From: Anaerolinea thermophila
GTDB lineage: Bacteria > Chloroflexota > Anaerolineae > Anaerolineales > Anaerolineaceae
Length of the DNA stretch: 64,000 nt
Assembly: GCF_020723905.1 (NCBI RefSeq)
Contig: NZ_DYHZ01000009.1
Location: 62,001-126,000, forward strand
Direction of reading: 5' to 3'
Shown here: one piece after another, positions 1 through 7,039 of the stretch
Layout of the letters: every line of letters starts with the position of its first letter
How positions within the stretch are numbered: the first letter of the stretch is position 1
The notes under the pieces: model-generated
The model's input: the letters and a program-made list of their open reading frames with translations, nothing else
Told to the model about the DNA's origin: nothing
Databases searched by the model: none
Made by a program: the position numbers and the translations under genes

Positions 1-2
1 TG

Positions 3-536
3 CAGGAACTGGAACTTACCCAATCTGCACAGGCGCAGGCGCTGACGCTGGACTGGGAAACCGTCTACAACGAACTGCTCCCGCGGGTGTATAACTACTT
101 CCGCTACCGCGGTCTGGAAGACGTGATTGCCGAAGACCTGACAGCCCAGACCTTCGAAAAAGCATGGCGCAAACGCGCCAGTTACCGCCATGATCTTGCC
201 GCTTTCAGCACCTGGGTCTTGCGGATTGCCCACAATGTCGCCATGGATTATCTGCGCACGAACGGGCGTCAGGTTTCGCTGGATGATGATGTGGAAATGA
301 ACGGCGGACACATCCATCCGGAAGAGACCATGATGGAGCAGGATGAAATTTTGCGCCTGCGGCGCCTGCTGGCGCAGTTACCCCCGCGGGAACAGGAACT
401 GGTGGCGCTCAAGTACGGTTCCGGGTTAACCAACCGCACCATCGCCCAGATGACCGGCTTGAGCGAAAGCAATGTCGGCACCATTCTGCACCGCGTGGTG
501 CAGATGTTGCGGACTCAATTGAAGGACAAAGAATGA
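3..536 (+). CDS. ECF-type RNA polymerase sigma factor, 5' end outside the window
   Basis: The open frame runs in from the left edge (first full codon at 3), so the N-terminus is missing; the GTG at 87 lies inside conserved sequence and is not the real start. The visible part has sigma region 2 (VYNYFRYRG through AEDLTAQTFEKAWRKRASY and STWVLRIAHNVAMDYLR) and region 4 with a helix-turn-helix (LPPREQELVALKYGSGLTNRTIA... SESNVGTILHRVVQMLR). Such proteins direct core RNA polymerase to a small regulon. The gene overlaps the next ORF by 4 bp (ATGA), so the downstream membrane protein is a natural candidate for its anti-sigma partner. Family is clear; the regulon is unknown. Confidence 0.9.
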   Translation, partial: QELELTQSAQAQALTLDWETVYNELLPRVYNYFRYRGLEDVIAEDLTAQTFEKAWRKRASYRHDLAAFSTWVLRIAHNVAMDYLRTNGRQVSLDDDVEMNGGHIHPEETMMEQDEILRLRRLLAQLPPREQELVALKYGSGLTNRTIAQMTGLSESNVGTILHRVVQMLRTQLKDKE

Positions 537-934
537 ACGATTGGTTTTTAAGGGCATTCCGAAAAACACCGCCGCGCGACTTTCGTCAGCAGTTGTACAT
601 GCGCTTGCAGGCGGAAGAACGGCGTCTTGCCCTGTGGTGGCGCAGCGCCGCAGCATTTGTGTTGCTCCTGCTGGCGCTTTCCCCCACGCTGATCCGCACA
701 TGGAACCAGTCTGCTGCTGTTATGTCCGAAACTTTGCAACGTTCTTCAGAAAGCGCCATCTATACCACCGTTCCGGAATGGGAACAGGAACTTCCAACAA
801 CATGGGTGTATTACCCGCCCCGTGACCCTGAGGCGCTGGGTCCGCTGGATTACCGCACCGCGCAGAAGCGGCAGCAATCCCCTGCAGAGAAAACCACCTT
901 CATTGCCATGGTCATTCCCGGGGAACGGCGCTGA
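533..934 (+). CDS. Small single-pass membrane protein, possible anti-sigma factor
   Basis: 133 aa. A basic N-terminal segment of about 35 residues is followed by one hydrophobic helix (AAAFVLLLLALSPTLI, about residues 39-55) and an outer domain of about 75 residues with no motif I recognise. The start ATG overlaps the stop of the sigma factor gene, implying translational coupling. A short cytosolic N-terminus plus one helix next to an ECF sigma fits an anti-sigma factor, but no zinc-binding ZAS motif (HxxxCxxC) is present, so the role is inferred from context only. Its 3' end overlaps the convergent holB by 23 bp. Confidence 0.6.
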   Translation: MNDWFLRAFRKTPPRDFRQQLYMRLQAEERRLALWWRSAAAFVLLLLALSPTLIRTWNQSAAVMSETLQRSSESAIYTTVPEWEQELPTTWVYYPPRDPEALGPLDYRTAQKRQQSPAEKTTFIAMVIPGERR

Positions 935-1937
935 AGTCTTCCGGCAGACGCGGCATTTCCAGCAGGGTCATTTCCGCCAGCAACCGCATATTGGGGTTAC
1001 TTTCCAGACGCTGAAGATTTTCCTCCAGACGCCGGGTGACAGAGGCGGCACGCTCCAGCCCTACCTGTTGAGCAACGCGCTGAACCTGCGCGGCGTAATC
1101 CAGATGAGTCAGGGGTACACCGCTCCCGCTGGCGCACAGCAGAATATCTCTCCAGAAAGACAGCCACAACGTGAGCGCCTGAAGCAGGCGCTCGCGTTCT
1201 TTTCCGCGTGAAGCGGTCAGCCGCTCGGCATAGGCAAAGCGTTCGCGGCGCGGCGCGCTCAACAGGTGCAGGAGGTCTTCCAGTAAATGCTGACGGGCTT
1301 CCAGCAGAGCAGGTTGTTGATGCAGAGTAAGGGCATAACCGGGGCGTCCACCTGCCAGATGCGCCAGCAGGCGCGCCTTTTCTTCCGGAATGCCGTGGCT
1401 CATCAGCACCGGTGTGCAGGCTTCGGGTGCCAGCGGACGCAGGCGCAGGACCTCACAACGCGAGACGATAGTGGGTAGCAGGTCTTCGGGCGAGGTGGCA
1501 GTGATGAGCAGGATGGCACGGCTGGGAGGCTCTTCCAGCGTCTTGAGAAGAGCATTCTGAGCGCTGGCGTTGGCTTCGTGAAAACGCAACAGCAGAGCCA
1601 TGCGGTAGGGAAGTTCGCGCGGGGTCATGGCAAGGGTCTGCTGAAGTTCACGGGCTTGATCCACCTTCAGAATCATACCTTCGCCCTCAGATTGCACCAC
1701 GCTTAAGTCCACATGGCTCATCTGCTCGATTTGACGGCACACCCGGCAGGTTCTGCAGGGTTCGCCGGGAGCAAGCGGTGCAGGGCAGTTGAGCGCCTGG
1801 GCAAAGCGCAGCGCCAGCGTGCGCTTGCCAATGCCCATCGGACCGCTGAAGAGGTAGGCATGGCGCACCTCCCCGCGGCGGATATGCCCTTTGAGCAGGT
1901 CCACAGCCCAGTCGTGTCCGGAAATGTCCCAGGTCAT
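912..1937 (-). CDS. holB: DNA polymerase III delta-prime subunit (clamp loader)
   Basis: 341 aa from the chosen ATG at 1937. The AAA+ clamp-loader ATPase fold is visible: Walker A GPMGIGKRT, a four-cysteine zinc module (NCP... CRTCRVC), the stretch LLLRFHEANASAQNALLKTLEEPP, and the SRC motif (IVSRCEVLRL). With tau/gamma and delta it loads the beta clamp. The frame stays open to 2108, but that extension would run antisense through the cobalamin riboswitch on the other strand and has no family similarity; MTWDISGHDW is the normal N-terminus. Monocistronic here; its 5' end faces the btu promoter. Confidence 0.92.
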   Translation of the reverse strand: MTWDISGHDWAVDLLKGHIRRGEVRHAYLFSGPMGIGKRTLALRFAQALNCPAPLAPGEPCRTCRVCRQIEQMSHVDLSVVQSEGEGMILKVDQARELQQTLAMTPRELPYRMALLLRFHEANASAQNALLKTLEEPPSRAILLITATSPEDLLPTIVSRCEVLRLRPLAPEACTPVLMSHGIPEEKARLLAHLAGGRPGYALTLHQQPALLEARQHLLEDLLHLLSAPRRERFAYAERLTASRGKERERLLQALTLWLSFWRDILLCASGSGVPLTHLDYAAQVQRVAQQVGLERAASVTRRLEENLQRLESNPNMRLLAEMTLLEMPRLPEDFSAVPRE

Positions 1938-1976
1938 CGAGAAGTATTGTATCACGAAGACGGGAGGGAAATAAAC

Positions 1977-2005
1977 TTGACTCTCCCTGTCAAGAGTTGT
2001 ACAAT
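1977..2005 (+). promoter_or_regulatory. Sigma-70-type promoter of the B12-uptake operon
   Basis: -35 TTGACT (1977-1982), 17-bp spacer, -10 TACAAT (2000-2005). Predicted start of transcription is near 2012, just before the cobalamin riboswitch. Confidence 0.75.
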
Positions 2006-2023
2006 CCGGATAACAAAACACCC

Positions 2024-2234
2024 CCTCAGGTGCCCAAGCCCCCGGATGGGCGGGCATAATGGCGAAGCCGGTGCAAGTCCGGCACTGTCGCGCAACTGTG
2101 ATCCACACGCCGATGTGGTCAGTCAGGACGACCGCCTGAGGTGGCGTTTCTCACACTCTCGCGGAAAGGAGGTGGGAAGCGGTATGAAACCTCAAAATAC
2201 CGGCTGACCCCTCCCTGTCCCCCGTGACAGGGAG
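2024..2234 (+). promoter_or_regulatory. Cobalamin (AdoCbl) riboswitch with downstream stem-loop
   Basis: The B12-box core is clear: GAAGCCGGTGCAAGTCCGGC (from 2064) followed by ACTGTCGCGCAACTGTGA, and later AGTCAGGACGACCGCCTGAGG. The closing helix pairs CCTCAGG (2024-2030) with CCTGAGG (2135-2141). Downstream a 9-bp stem (CTCCCTGTC 2211-2219 with GACAGGGAG 2226-2234) followed by TTCGATTT may be part of the expression platform; its U-tract is poor, so whether control is transcriptional or translational is open. It lies upstream of a btuFCD-like importer, which fits repression by cobalamin. Confidence 0.92.
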
Positions 2235-2310
2235 TTCGATTTAACCGGCAACTGCGCCGGGTGCGGTAACTGGAATCTTTTTGACACTCATGGAAGAAAC
2301 AGGTCAGACG

Positions 2311-3315
2311 ATGAAACGAATATCCTCTCTTTTGCTCCTTTTCGCCCTCGTTTTGACGGCGCTTTCTGCCTGCGCACCGGCGGCAACCCCAACCGCGGCG
2401 CCGACAGCCATTCCGGCGGCAACCGCCACGCCTGCACCCACACCTACCTTTACCGTAACCGTTGCTCCGACCATCGAAGTGCCCGATGGTATGGGCGGTA
2501 CATTGAGGCTGGAAGCCCCGGCACAGCGCATTATCTCTCTGGCGCCTTCCAACACCGAACTGCTCTTTGCAGTAGGCGCCGGTCCGCAGGTCATTGCCCG
2601 CGAAGAATTTTCCAACTACCCTGAAGAAGCCCTTGCCCTGCCCAGCATTGGCGGCTCCATGGGCAAGTACGATACCGAACAAATGGTGGCGCTGAAACCC
2701 GATCTGGTGCTGGCTTCGCCACTGACTGCGCCGGAGACTCTGCAAGCCCTCAAGGATTTGGGCTTCACCATCATCGTTGTCCCCAACCCCACCAACCTGG
2801 AAGAGATGTATGCCAACATCGAACTGGTAGGCAGGGTGACCGGACGTGACGACGAAGCCCGGGCGCTGGTTGCCAGCCTGAAGGAACGCCAGCAGAAAAT
2901 TCTTGCGGTAGTGGAGAAAGCCACCGCTAAGCCCAAAGTGTTATACGAACTGGATGCCAGTCAGGACCCCTCCAAGCCCTGGACCAGCGGTCCCGGGACG
3001 TTCATTGACCAGTTAATTACGCTGGCGGGCGGGGTCAACGTTGGCGCCAGTTTGCAGGGCGAATGGGCACAGATCAGCCTTGAGGAACTGCTCGTGCAGG
3101 ATCCCGATATTATTCTGCTGGGCGATTCCAACTGGGGCGTCACCGTCGAGAGCGTTGCCCAGCGTGCCGGATGGGAGAAATTGAGCGCGGTGAAGAACGG
3201 CAAGGTCTTCCCCATCAACGATGACCTCATCAGCCGCCCGGGTCCCCGTCAGATAGACGGGCTGGCAGAACTGGTGCGCCTTCTGCACCCTGAACTGGCA
3301 AATCAAGTGCCGTAG
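2311..3315 (+). CDS. btuF: Cobalamin/corrinoid ABC transporter substrate-binding lipoprotein
   Basis: 334 aa from ATG 2311. The TTG at 2281 was rejected because MKRISSLLLLFALVLTALSAC is a textbook lipoprotein signal with the lipobox Cys at residue 21. A Pro/Thr/Ala-rich linker follows (about residues 22-50), typical of Chloroflexi surface lipoproteins. The BtuF/FepB-like fold starts at RIISLAPSNTELLFAVGAG, with EEFSNYPEEALALPSIGG and the C-terminal DIILLGDSN... region. It captures corrinoid outside the membrane and delivers it to the permease encoded next. The substrate call rests on the upstream cobalamin riboswitch; by sequence alone it could be a siderophore binder. Confidence 0.88.
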   Translation: MKRISSLLLLFALVLTALSACAPAATPTAAPTAIPAATATPAPTPTFTVTVAPTIEVPDGMGGTLRLEAPAQRIISLAPSNTELLFAVGAGPQVIAREEFSNYPEEALALPSIGGSMGKYDTEQMVALKPDLVLASPLTAPETLQALKDLGFTIIVVPNPTNLEEMYANIELVGRVTGRDDEARALVASLKERQQKILAVVEKATAKPKVLYELDASQDPSKPWTSGPGTFIDQLITLAGGVNVGASLQGEWAQISLEELLVQDPDIILLGDSNWGVTVESVAQRAGWEKLSAVKNGKVFPINDDLISRPGPRQIDGLAELVRLLHPELANQVP

Positions 3316-3326
3316 GAAACCTTCTA

Positions 3327-4349
3327 ATGAAACACACTGCTCGCCCGCTCCTTTTCTCCATACCCCCTCTCGTTCTCTCACTCCTCCTATCGGTTGCGGT
3401 GGGCAGTGTGTTCATTCCCCCCGCCGCCCTCTTCCACCTGCTGGGAGTGCGGCTGGCGGGGGGTGCCATCCCGGCGGAATGGCAGACCTTCGCCGTCATC
3501 CTGTTTGACTTACGCCTGCCACGCACCGCCCTGATGCTGCTGGCAGGGGCGGCACTGGGCGGGAGCGGTGCCGCTTTTCAGGGCTTGTTCCGCAATCCGC
3601 TGGCAGACCCTTACCTGATGGGCGTGGCTTCCGGGGCGGGTCTGGGTGCGGTGCTGGTCCTCACCGGCGGACTGCCGCGCACCCTTGCCGGTTACTTTAC
3701 CGTTCCAATTGCGGCTTTCGCCGGCGCCCTGTTGACGGTGGCTGTGGTGTATTCACTGGCACGGGTGGGACGCACCGTCCCCACCACACACCTGATTCTG
3801 GCAGGGGTGGCAGTGAGTTCCTTTACGGGCGCTCTGACCTCGTTTCTCATGCTCACCTCGACCGGAGAACTGCGCCGCGCGCTGGTGTGGCTGCTGGGCG
3901 GCGCAGCCATTGGCGGGTGGCGCCCGGTATGGGGGGCTTTGCCTTATGTTGTAGCGGGGCTGGGGGTCCTGTGCACCAGCGGGCACGCCCTCAACGTTTT
4001 TCAATTTGGCGAAGAGCAAGCCCAGCAACTGGGTTTGCCCGTCGAGCGTGTGCGTGTGATCATCATCGCCGCGGCTTCGCTGGCTACTGCCGCGGCAGTG
4101 GCGTATGCCGGAATCATCGGCTTTGTGGGGTTAATTGTCCCGCACCTGATGCGCTTCTTCTTCGGTTCCGATTACCGCCGGGTGGTGCCGCTCTCGGTGC
4201 TGGGTGGGGCAACCCTGCTCCTGCTCGCCGATGTGCTGGCGCGGGTGGTCATGGCACCGCAGGAACTACCAGTGGGCATGATTACCGCGCTGAGCGGCGC
4301 GCCGTTCTTTCTCTGGGTACTGCAACGCACCCGCCAGCAGGTCTATTAG
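3327..4349 (+). CDS. btuC: Corrinoid ABC transporter permease, FecCD family
   Basis: 340 aa, about ten hydrophobic segments. Family landmarks are LRLPRTALMLLAGAALGGSGAAFQGLFRNPLADPYLMG near residue 55-95 and AGIIGFVGLIVPHLMRFFFGSDYR near 255-280, the cytoplasmic loop that contacts the ATPase. It forms the homodimeric membrane channel. It starts 11 bp after btuF and ends 9 bp before btuD, so the three genes form one operon under the riboswitch. Confidence 0.93.
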   Translation: MKHTARPLLFSIPPLVLSLLLSVAVGSVFIPPAALFHLLGVRLAGGAIPAEWQTFAVILFDLRLPRTALMLLAGAALGGSGAAFQGLFRNPLADPYLMGVASGAGLGAVLVLTGGLPRTLAGYFTVPIAAFAGALLTVAVVYSLARVGRTVPTTHLILAGVAVSSFTGALTSFLMLTSTGELRRALVWLLGGAAIGGWRPVWGALPYVVAGLGVLCTSGHALNVFQFGEEQAQQLGLPVERVRVIIIAAASLATAAAVAYAGIIGFVGLIVPHLMRFFFGSDYRRVVPLSVLGGATLLLLADVLARVVMAPQELPVGMITALSGAPFFLWVLQRTRQQVY

Positions 4350-4358
4350 GGAGGGCGT

Positions 4359-5144
4359 ATGGAAACATCCATCATTCAAGTTCAAAACCTGTCCGTCGAA
4401 CTGGGCAACCAGCCCATCCTGCGCGAGGTGACCTTTAGCGTACAGCGCGGGGAGATTCTGGGCATTCTGGGACCCAACGGAGCGGGCAAAACCACCCTGA
4501 TTCGGGCATTGAGCGGCATTCTGCCGCCTGCCAAAGGTCGCGTGGAGGTGATGGGACGGGCGGTACACCGCCTTTCAGAAAGCGAGCGCGCCCGTCTGAT
4601 TGCCGTGGTGCCGCAAGCCCGCCACCTGCCGCCCATGTTCACCGGTAGAGAGGTGGTGCAGTTAGGACGTACTCCTTACCTGAACTGGCTCGGCAACCTC
4701 TCGGCGTACGACCGGAACTGCGTTCAACGCGCGCTGGAACGCGCCAGCGCGGTAGAACTGGCAGAACGGCAGGTGGGCGAACTCTCTGGCGGTGAGCAAC
4801 AGCGCCTTCTGCTGGCGCGGGCGCTGGCGCAGGAAACCCCCATCCTGCTGATGGACGAACCCACCACCCACCTTGACCTGCACTATCAGATCAGTTTGCT
4901 GGAAAGTGTACGCCACCTGGTAGATACCGAAGGGTTGACCGTGATCATGGCGCTCCACGACCTCAATCTGATCGGGCGCTATGCCGACCGGTTAGGTTTA
5001 CTGGTAGAAGGACGGTTGATTGCGCTGGGCACACCGGAAGAAATCCTCACCCCCGACCTGCTCAGCCCGGTGTACCGGGTACCGCTTCAGCGCCTCTCCT
5101 CGGGAGACGGCGGCAGACCGATCATCCTGCCAACCGTCCTGTGA
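4359..5144 (+). CDS. btuD: Corrinoid ABC transporter ATP-binding protein
   Basis: 261 aa. Walker A GPNGAGKTT (residues 38-46), Q-loop region VVPQARHLP, signature LSGGEQQRLLLARAL, Walker B ILLMDEPTTHLD and switch His in ALHDLNL. It powers import through BtuC. Spacing of 9 bp to btuC and SD GGGAGG support the start. The convergent sodX gene follows after 63 bp; no strong terminator is visible between them. Confidence 0.93.
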   Translation: METSIIQVQNLSVELGNQPILREVTFSVQRGEILGILGPNGAGKTTLIRALSGILPPAKGRVEVMGRAVHRLSESERARLIAVVPQARHLPPMFTGREVVQLGRTPYLNWLGNLSAYDRNCVQRALERASAVELAERQVGELSGGEQQRLLLARALAQETPILLMDEPTTHLDLHYQISLLESVRHLVDTEGLTVIMALHDLNLIGRYADRLGLLVEGRLIALGTPEEILTPDLLSPVYRVPLQRLSSGDGGRPIILPTVL

Positions 5145-5207
5145 GGGAAGAGGCATTCGCTGGCAGGAACAGGTCACATGAACTACGCTGTGCCGCCCGA
5201 AACGCCT

Positions 5208-5513
5208 TTAACCGGATCGCGGACGAGGAATATGGGCAATCACCACGCCTTCGACCTGGCGCGCTTCAATGGCGCCAAAAGTGCGACTGTCCACCGAGTC
5301 AATATCCGTGCCGCGCACGATGAGACGGCGATCGGGCAGAACCTGTGCCACGCGTTTCATCAATCTGCCATAGGCAGGGTGGGAGAACACCACCACCTCA
5401 CCCACCCGTGGAGGACGAAACCACAGAGGCAGGCGCGAAGCCAGCACAAAATCGCCGTCCTGAAACAGAGGAGCGAGGCTGGCTCCGCGCACGCGCAGGA
5501 ATTTTAGAATCAC
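5208..5513 (-). CDS. sodX: Ni-type superoxide dismutase maturation protease, S24/S26 family
   Basis: 101 aa, soluble, no membrane anchor. It carries the Ser/Lys dyad of the signal-peptidase clan: Ser12 in GASLAPLFQDGDFVL and Lys53 in LMKRVAQV, plus RGTDIDSVDSRTFGAI near the C-terminus. Family members next to sodN remove the SodN leader so that the nickel hook can form. Its ATG overlaps the sodN stop codon by 4 bp, so the two are translationally coupled. Size is typical of this minimal family. Confidence 0.85.
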   Translation of the reverse strand: MILKFLRVRGASLAPLFQDGDFVLASRLPLWFRPPRVGEVVVFSHPAYGRLMKRVAQVLPDRRLIVRGTDIDSVDSRTFGAIEARQVEGVVIAHIPRPRSG

Positions 5514-6010
5514 AGAACCGGGTAAACGATTTCCTCTTCCGGCTTGTAAGGGGCTTTGACCCGCTTGGTGGGAATGCCCTTGATCTCCCAGAAGATTTCC
5601 GCAAAGCGATTCACCAGTGCCAGCAGTTCCAGTCCGGCTTCCCGGCTGGCGCTCTGACGGGCTTTGGAGCCTGCCTGCATGATCTTATGGAAGAGGGTGG
5701 GCAGTTCGGGGTACTTCTCAACATGCTCTTTCTTGATGAAATCCCCAAAGATGACGCGGATCTCGCGCTTGCACAACTCGGCGTGTTCTTCTTTGATGAG
5801 AATGTAGCGGGTGAGCGAATTGTGGAAGGTCATGGTCTCTTTGATTTCGCCCTTGACCAGGTCTTCCATCAAGTCCACCATGCGAATGACGGTCAGCGCC
5901 GCCACCTGTGCCAGATGGGGGTCGTAAATCCCGCAGGGGATGTCGCAGTGCGCCCGGGCTTCATCGAGCCCAAACGTCTCATCGAGTTTATCCAGGAAAT
6001 GGTACAGCAT
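5510..6010 (-). CDS. sodN: Nickel superoxide dismutase precursor
   Basis: 166 aa. The nickel hook HCDIPCGIY is at residues 21-29, preceded by a 20-residue leader ending ARA. After cleavage His would be residue 1, with Cys2 and Cys6 as Ni thiolate ligands, as established for NiSOD. The mature chain would be about 146 residues, longer than the roughly 117-residue Streptomyces enzymes. The helical body (MTFHNSLTRYILIKEEHAELCKREI... MQAGSKARQSAS) follows the family pattern. It detoxifies superoxide in the cytosol. Consensus promoter upstream and SD GGGAGGGA; sodX follows directly. Confidence 0.92.
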   Translation of the reverse strand: MLYHFLDKLDETFGLDEARAHCDIPCGIYDPHLAQVAALTVIRMVDLMEDLVKGEIKETMTFHNSLTRYILIKEEHAELCKREIRVIFGDFIKKEHVEKYPELPTLFHKIMQAGSKARQSASREAGLELLALVNRFAEIFWEIKGIPTKRVKAPYKPEEEIVYPVL

Positions 6011-6043
6011 CTTTCCCTCCCTGAGAAAGCAGTTTCATAATCC

Positions 6044-6072
6044 ATAATAGAAAAGGGGAACAGGAATGTCAA
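6044..6072 (-). promoter_or_regulatory. Promoter of sodN-sodX
   Basis: On the minus strand TTGACA (6067-6072), 17-bp spacer, TATTAT (6044-6049). A near-perfect housekeeping promoter ending about 34 bp before the sodN ATG. It lies back-to-back with the infC promoter; no clear dyad operator (such as a Nur site) was recognised. Confidence 0.8.
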
Positions 6073-6129
6073 GCCAAATCGGCAGGCAATTCGCCCCACC
6101 ATTTTCAAAAAACTCTGGCACGAAAAAAG

Positions 6130-6158
6130 TTGACGAGAAAGGGTACTTTTGGTATGAT
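6130..6158 (+). promoter_or_regulatory. Promoter of infC
   Basis: TTGACG (6130-6135), 17-bp spacer, TATGAT (6153-6158). Predicted start near 6165 gives an untranslated leader of about 55 nt before the AUC initiation codon proposed for infC. Confidence 0.78.
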
Positions 6159-6220
6159 GAAAGTGCCCGCTAAACAAACGGGTAATCTATATCTATTTGT
6201 TGAAGGACGGAGAGAAGCCT

Positions 6221-6820
6221 ATCAGTACCCAAACCTTTCGTGTCAATGAGATGATCCGGGTCCCGGAAGTACGCCTGATTGGACCCGGGGGCGAAAATCT
6301 GGGCGTTGTGCCCATTCAAGAAGCCCTGCGCATCGCTCGCGATGCCGAACTGGATCTGGTCGAAGTAGCGCCTGGCGCTACCCCACCCGTTTGCCGGGTG
6401 ATGGATTTCGGAAAATTCCTCTACGAACGCGCCAAAAAAGAACGCGAAGCCAAGAAGGCACAGACGCGCATCGAAGTTAAAGAGATTCGTCTGCGCCCCA
6501 AGACCAACGAACATCACCGCGGATTCAAGACCCGGGATGCCCGCCGCTGGTTGCTGGAAGGCAACAAGGTCAAGGTCACCGTGCGCTTCCGCGGGCGGGA
6601 AATCACCTACCCCGAACTGGCACTGGAAGACCTGCGCGAAATTGCCGAGGAATTATCCGACATCGCCACCATCGAGCAGGCGCCCCTGCTGGAAGGCAAG
6701 GTCATGACCATGGTGCTCTCCCCTGCCAAGCCAGGTAAGAAAAAGAGCGAGGGCGGTCAGCCTAAAGCGGCGTCTTCGGCGAGCGAAGCGCCTGCCCCCG
6801 AGGCAGAAAAAGAATCCTGA
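6221..6820 (+). CDS. infC: Translation initiation factor IF-3, probable AUC start codon
   Basis: 199 aa from ATC 6221. IF-3 N-domain: RVNEMIRVPEVRLIGPGGENLGVV through LDLVEVAPGATPPVCRVMDFGKFLYE; lysine-rich linker; C-domain VKEIRLRPKTNEHHRGFKTRDARRWLLEGNKVKVTVRFRGRE. A tail of about 30 residues (GKKKSEGGQPKAASSASEA...) exceeds the usual length. Start choice: no ATG precedes the conserved N-terminus except the internal Met at 6251; TTG 6197 has no SD, whereas ATC 6221 has GGAG (6209-6212) at 8 nt. A non-canonical start is a known feature of infC and the basis of autoregulation in E. coli. rpmI and rplT do not follow; a terminator does. Confidence 0.9.
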   Translation: MSTQTFRVNEMIRVPEVRLIGPGGENLGVVPIQEALRIARDAELDLVEVAPGATPPVCRVMDFGKFLYERAKKEREAKKAQTRIEVKEIRLRPKTNEHHRGFKTRDARRWLLEGNKVKVTVRFRGREITYPELALEDLREIAEELSDIATIEQAPLLEGKVMTMVLSPAKPGKKKSEGGQPKAASSASEAPAPEAEKES

Positions 6821-6846
6821 ACGAAAAAAAAAGCGCACGGATGCAA

Positions 6847-6868
6847 CGGCTCTCTGAAGGGAGAGCCG
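6847..6868 (+). other. Stem-loop after infC
   Basis: CGGCTCTC pairs with GAGAGCCG, loop TGAAGG. No U-tract follows directly, so it is more likely a 3'-end stabilising hairpin ahead of the real terminator at 6893. Confidence 0.5.
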
Positions 6869-6892
6869 GACGGTTGTGTCTGTCGTTTTCAA

Positions 6893-6925
6893 GCCGTGGA
6901 GAATTCTCCACGGCGATTATTTTTT
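6893..6925 (+). terminator. Intrinsic terminator of infC
   Basis: A 22-nt perfect palindrome (GCCGTGGAG, AATT loop, CTCCACGGC) followed by GATTATTTTTT. Confidence 0.85.
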
Positions 6926-6969
6926 AGTGAGGGATGTCTGATTTTTGAATGAAGAAAAGCAGGAAATAA

Positions 6970-6998
6970 TTGACATTGTCTGAGAATCTGATTAGACT
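6970..6998 (+). promoter_or_regulatory. Promoter of the BMP-type ABC importer operon
   Basis: TTGACA (6970-6975), 17-bp spacer, TAGACT (6993-6998). Leader of about 35 nt with SD AGGAGGAG before ATG 7040. Confidence 0.78.
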
Positions 6999-7039
6999 GG
7001 AATTGTTTCCCCTATATTTTATTTCAGGAGGAGAATACA

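Noticed and set aside
1983-1991. CTCCCTGTC identical to the 5' arm of the hairpin at 2211-2219, as a riboswitch alternative strand
   Set aside because: It lies in the promoter spacer upstream of the predicted transcription start, so it would not be in the RNA.
1938-2108. N-terminal extension of holB
   Set aside because: It would be antisense to the btu promoter and the cobalamin riboswitch and has no family counterpart; ATG 1937 gives the normal delta-prime start.
6197-6220. TTG start for infC
   Set aside because: No SD upstream, and the extra eight residues are outside the family alignment.
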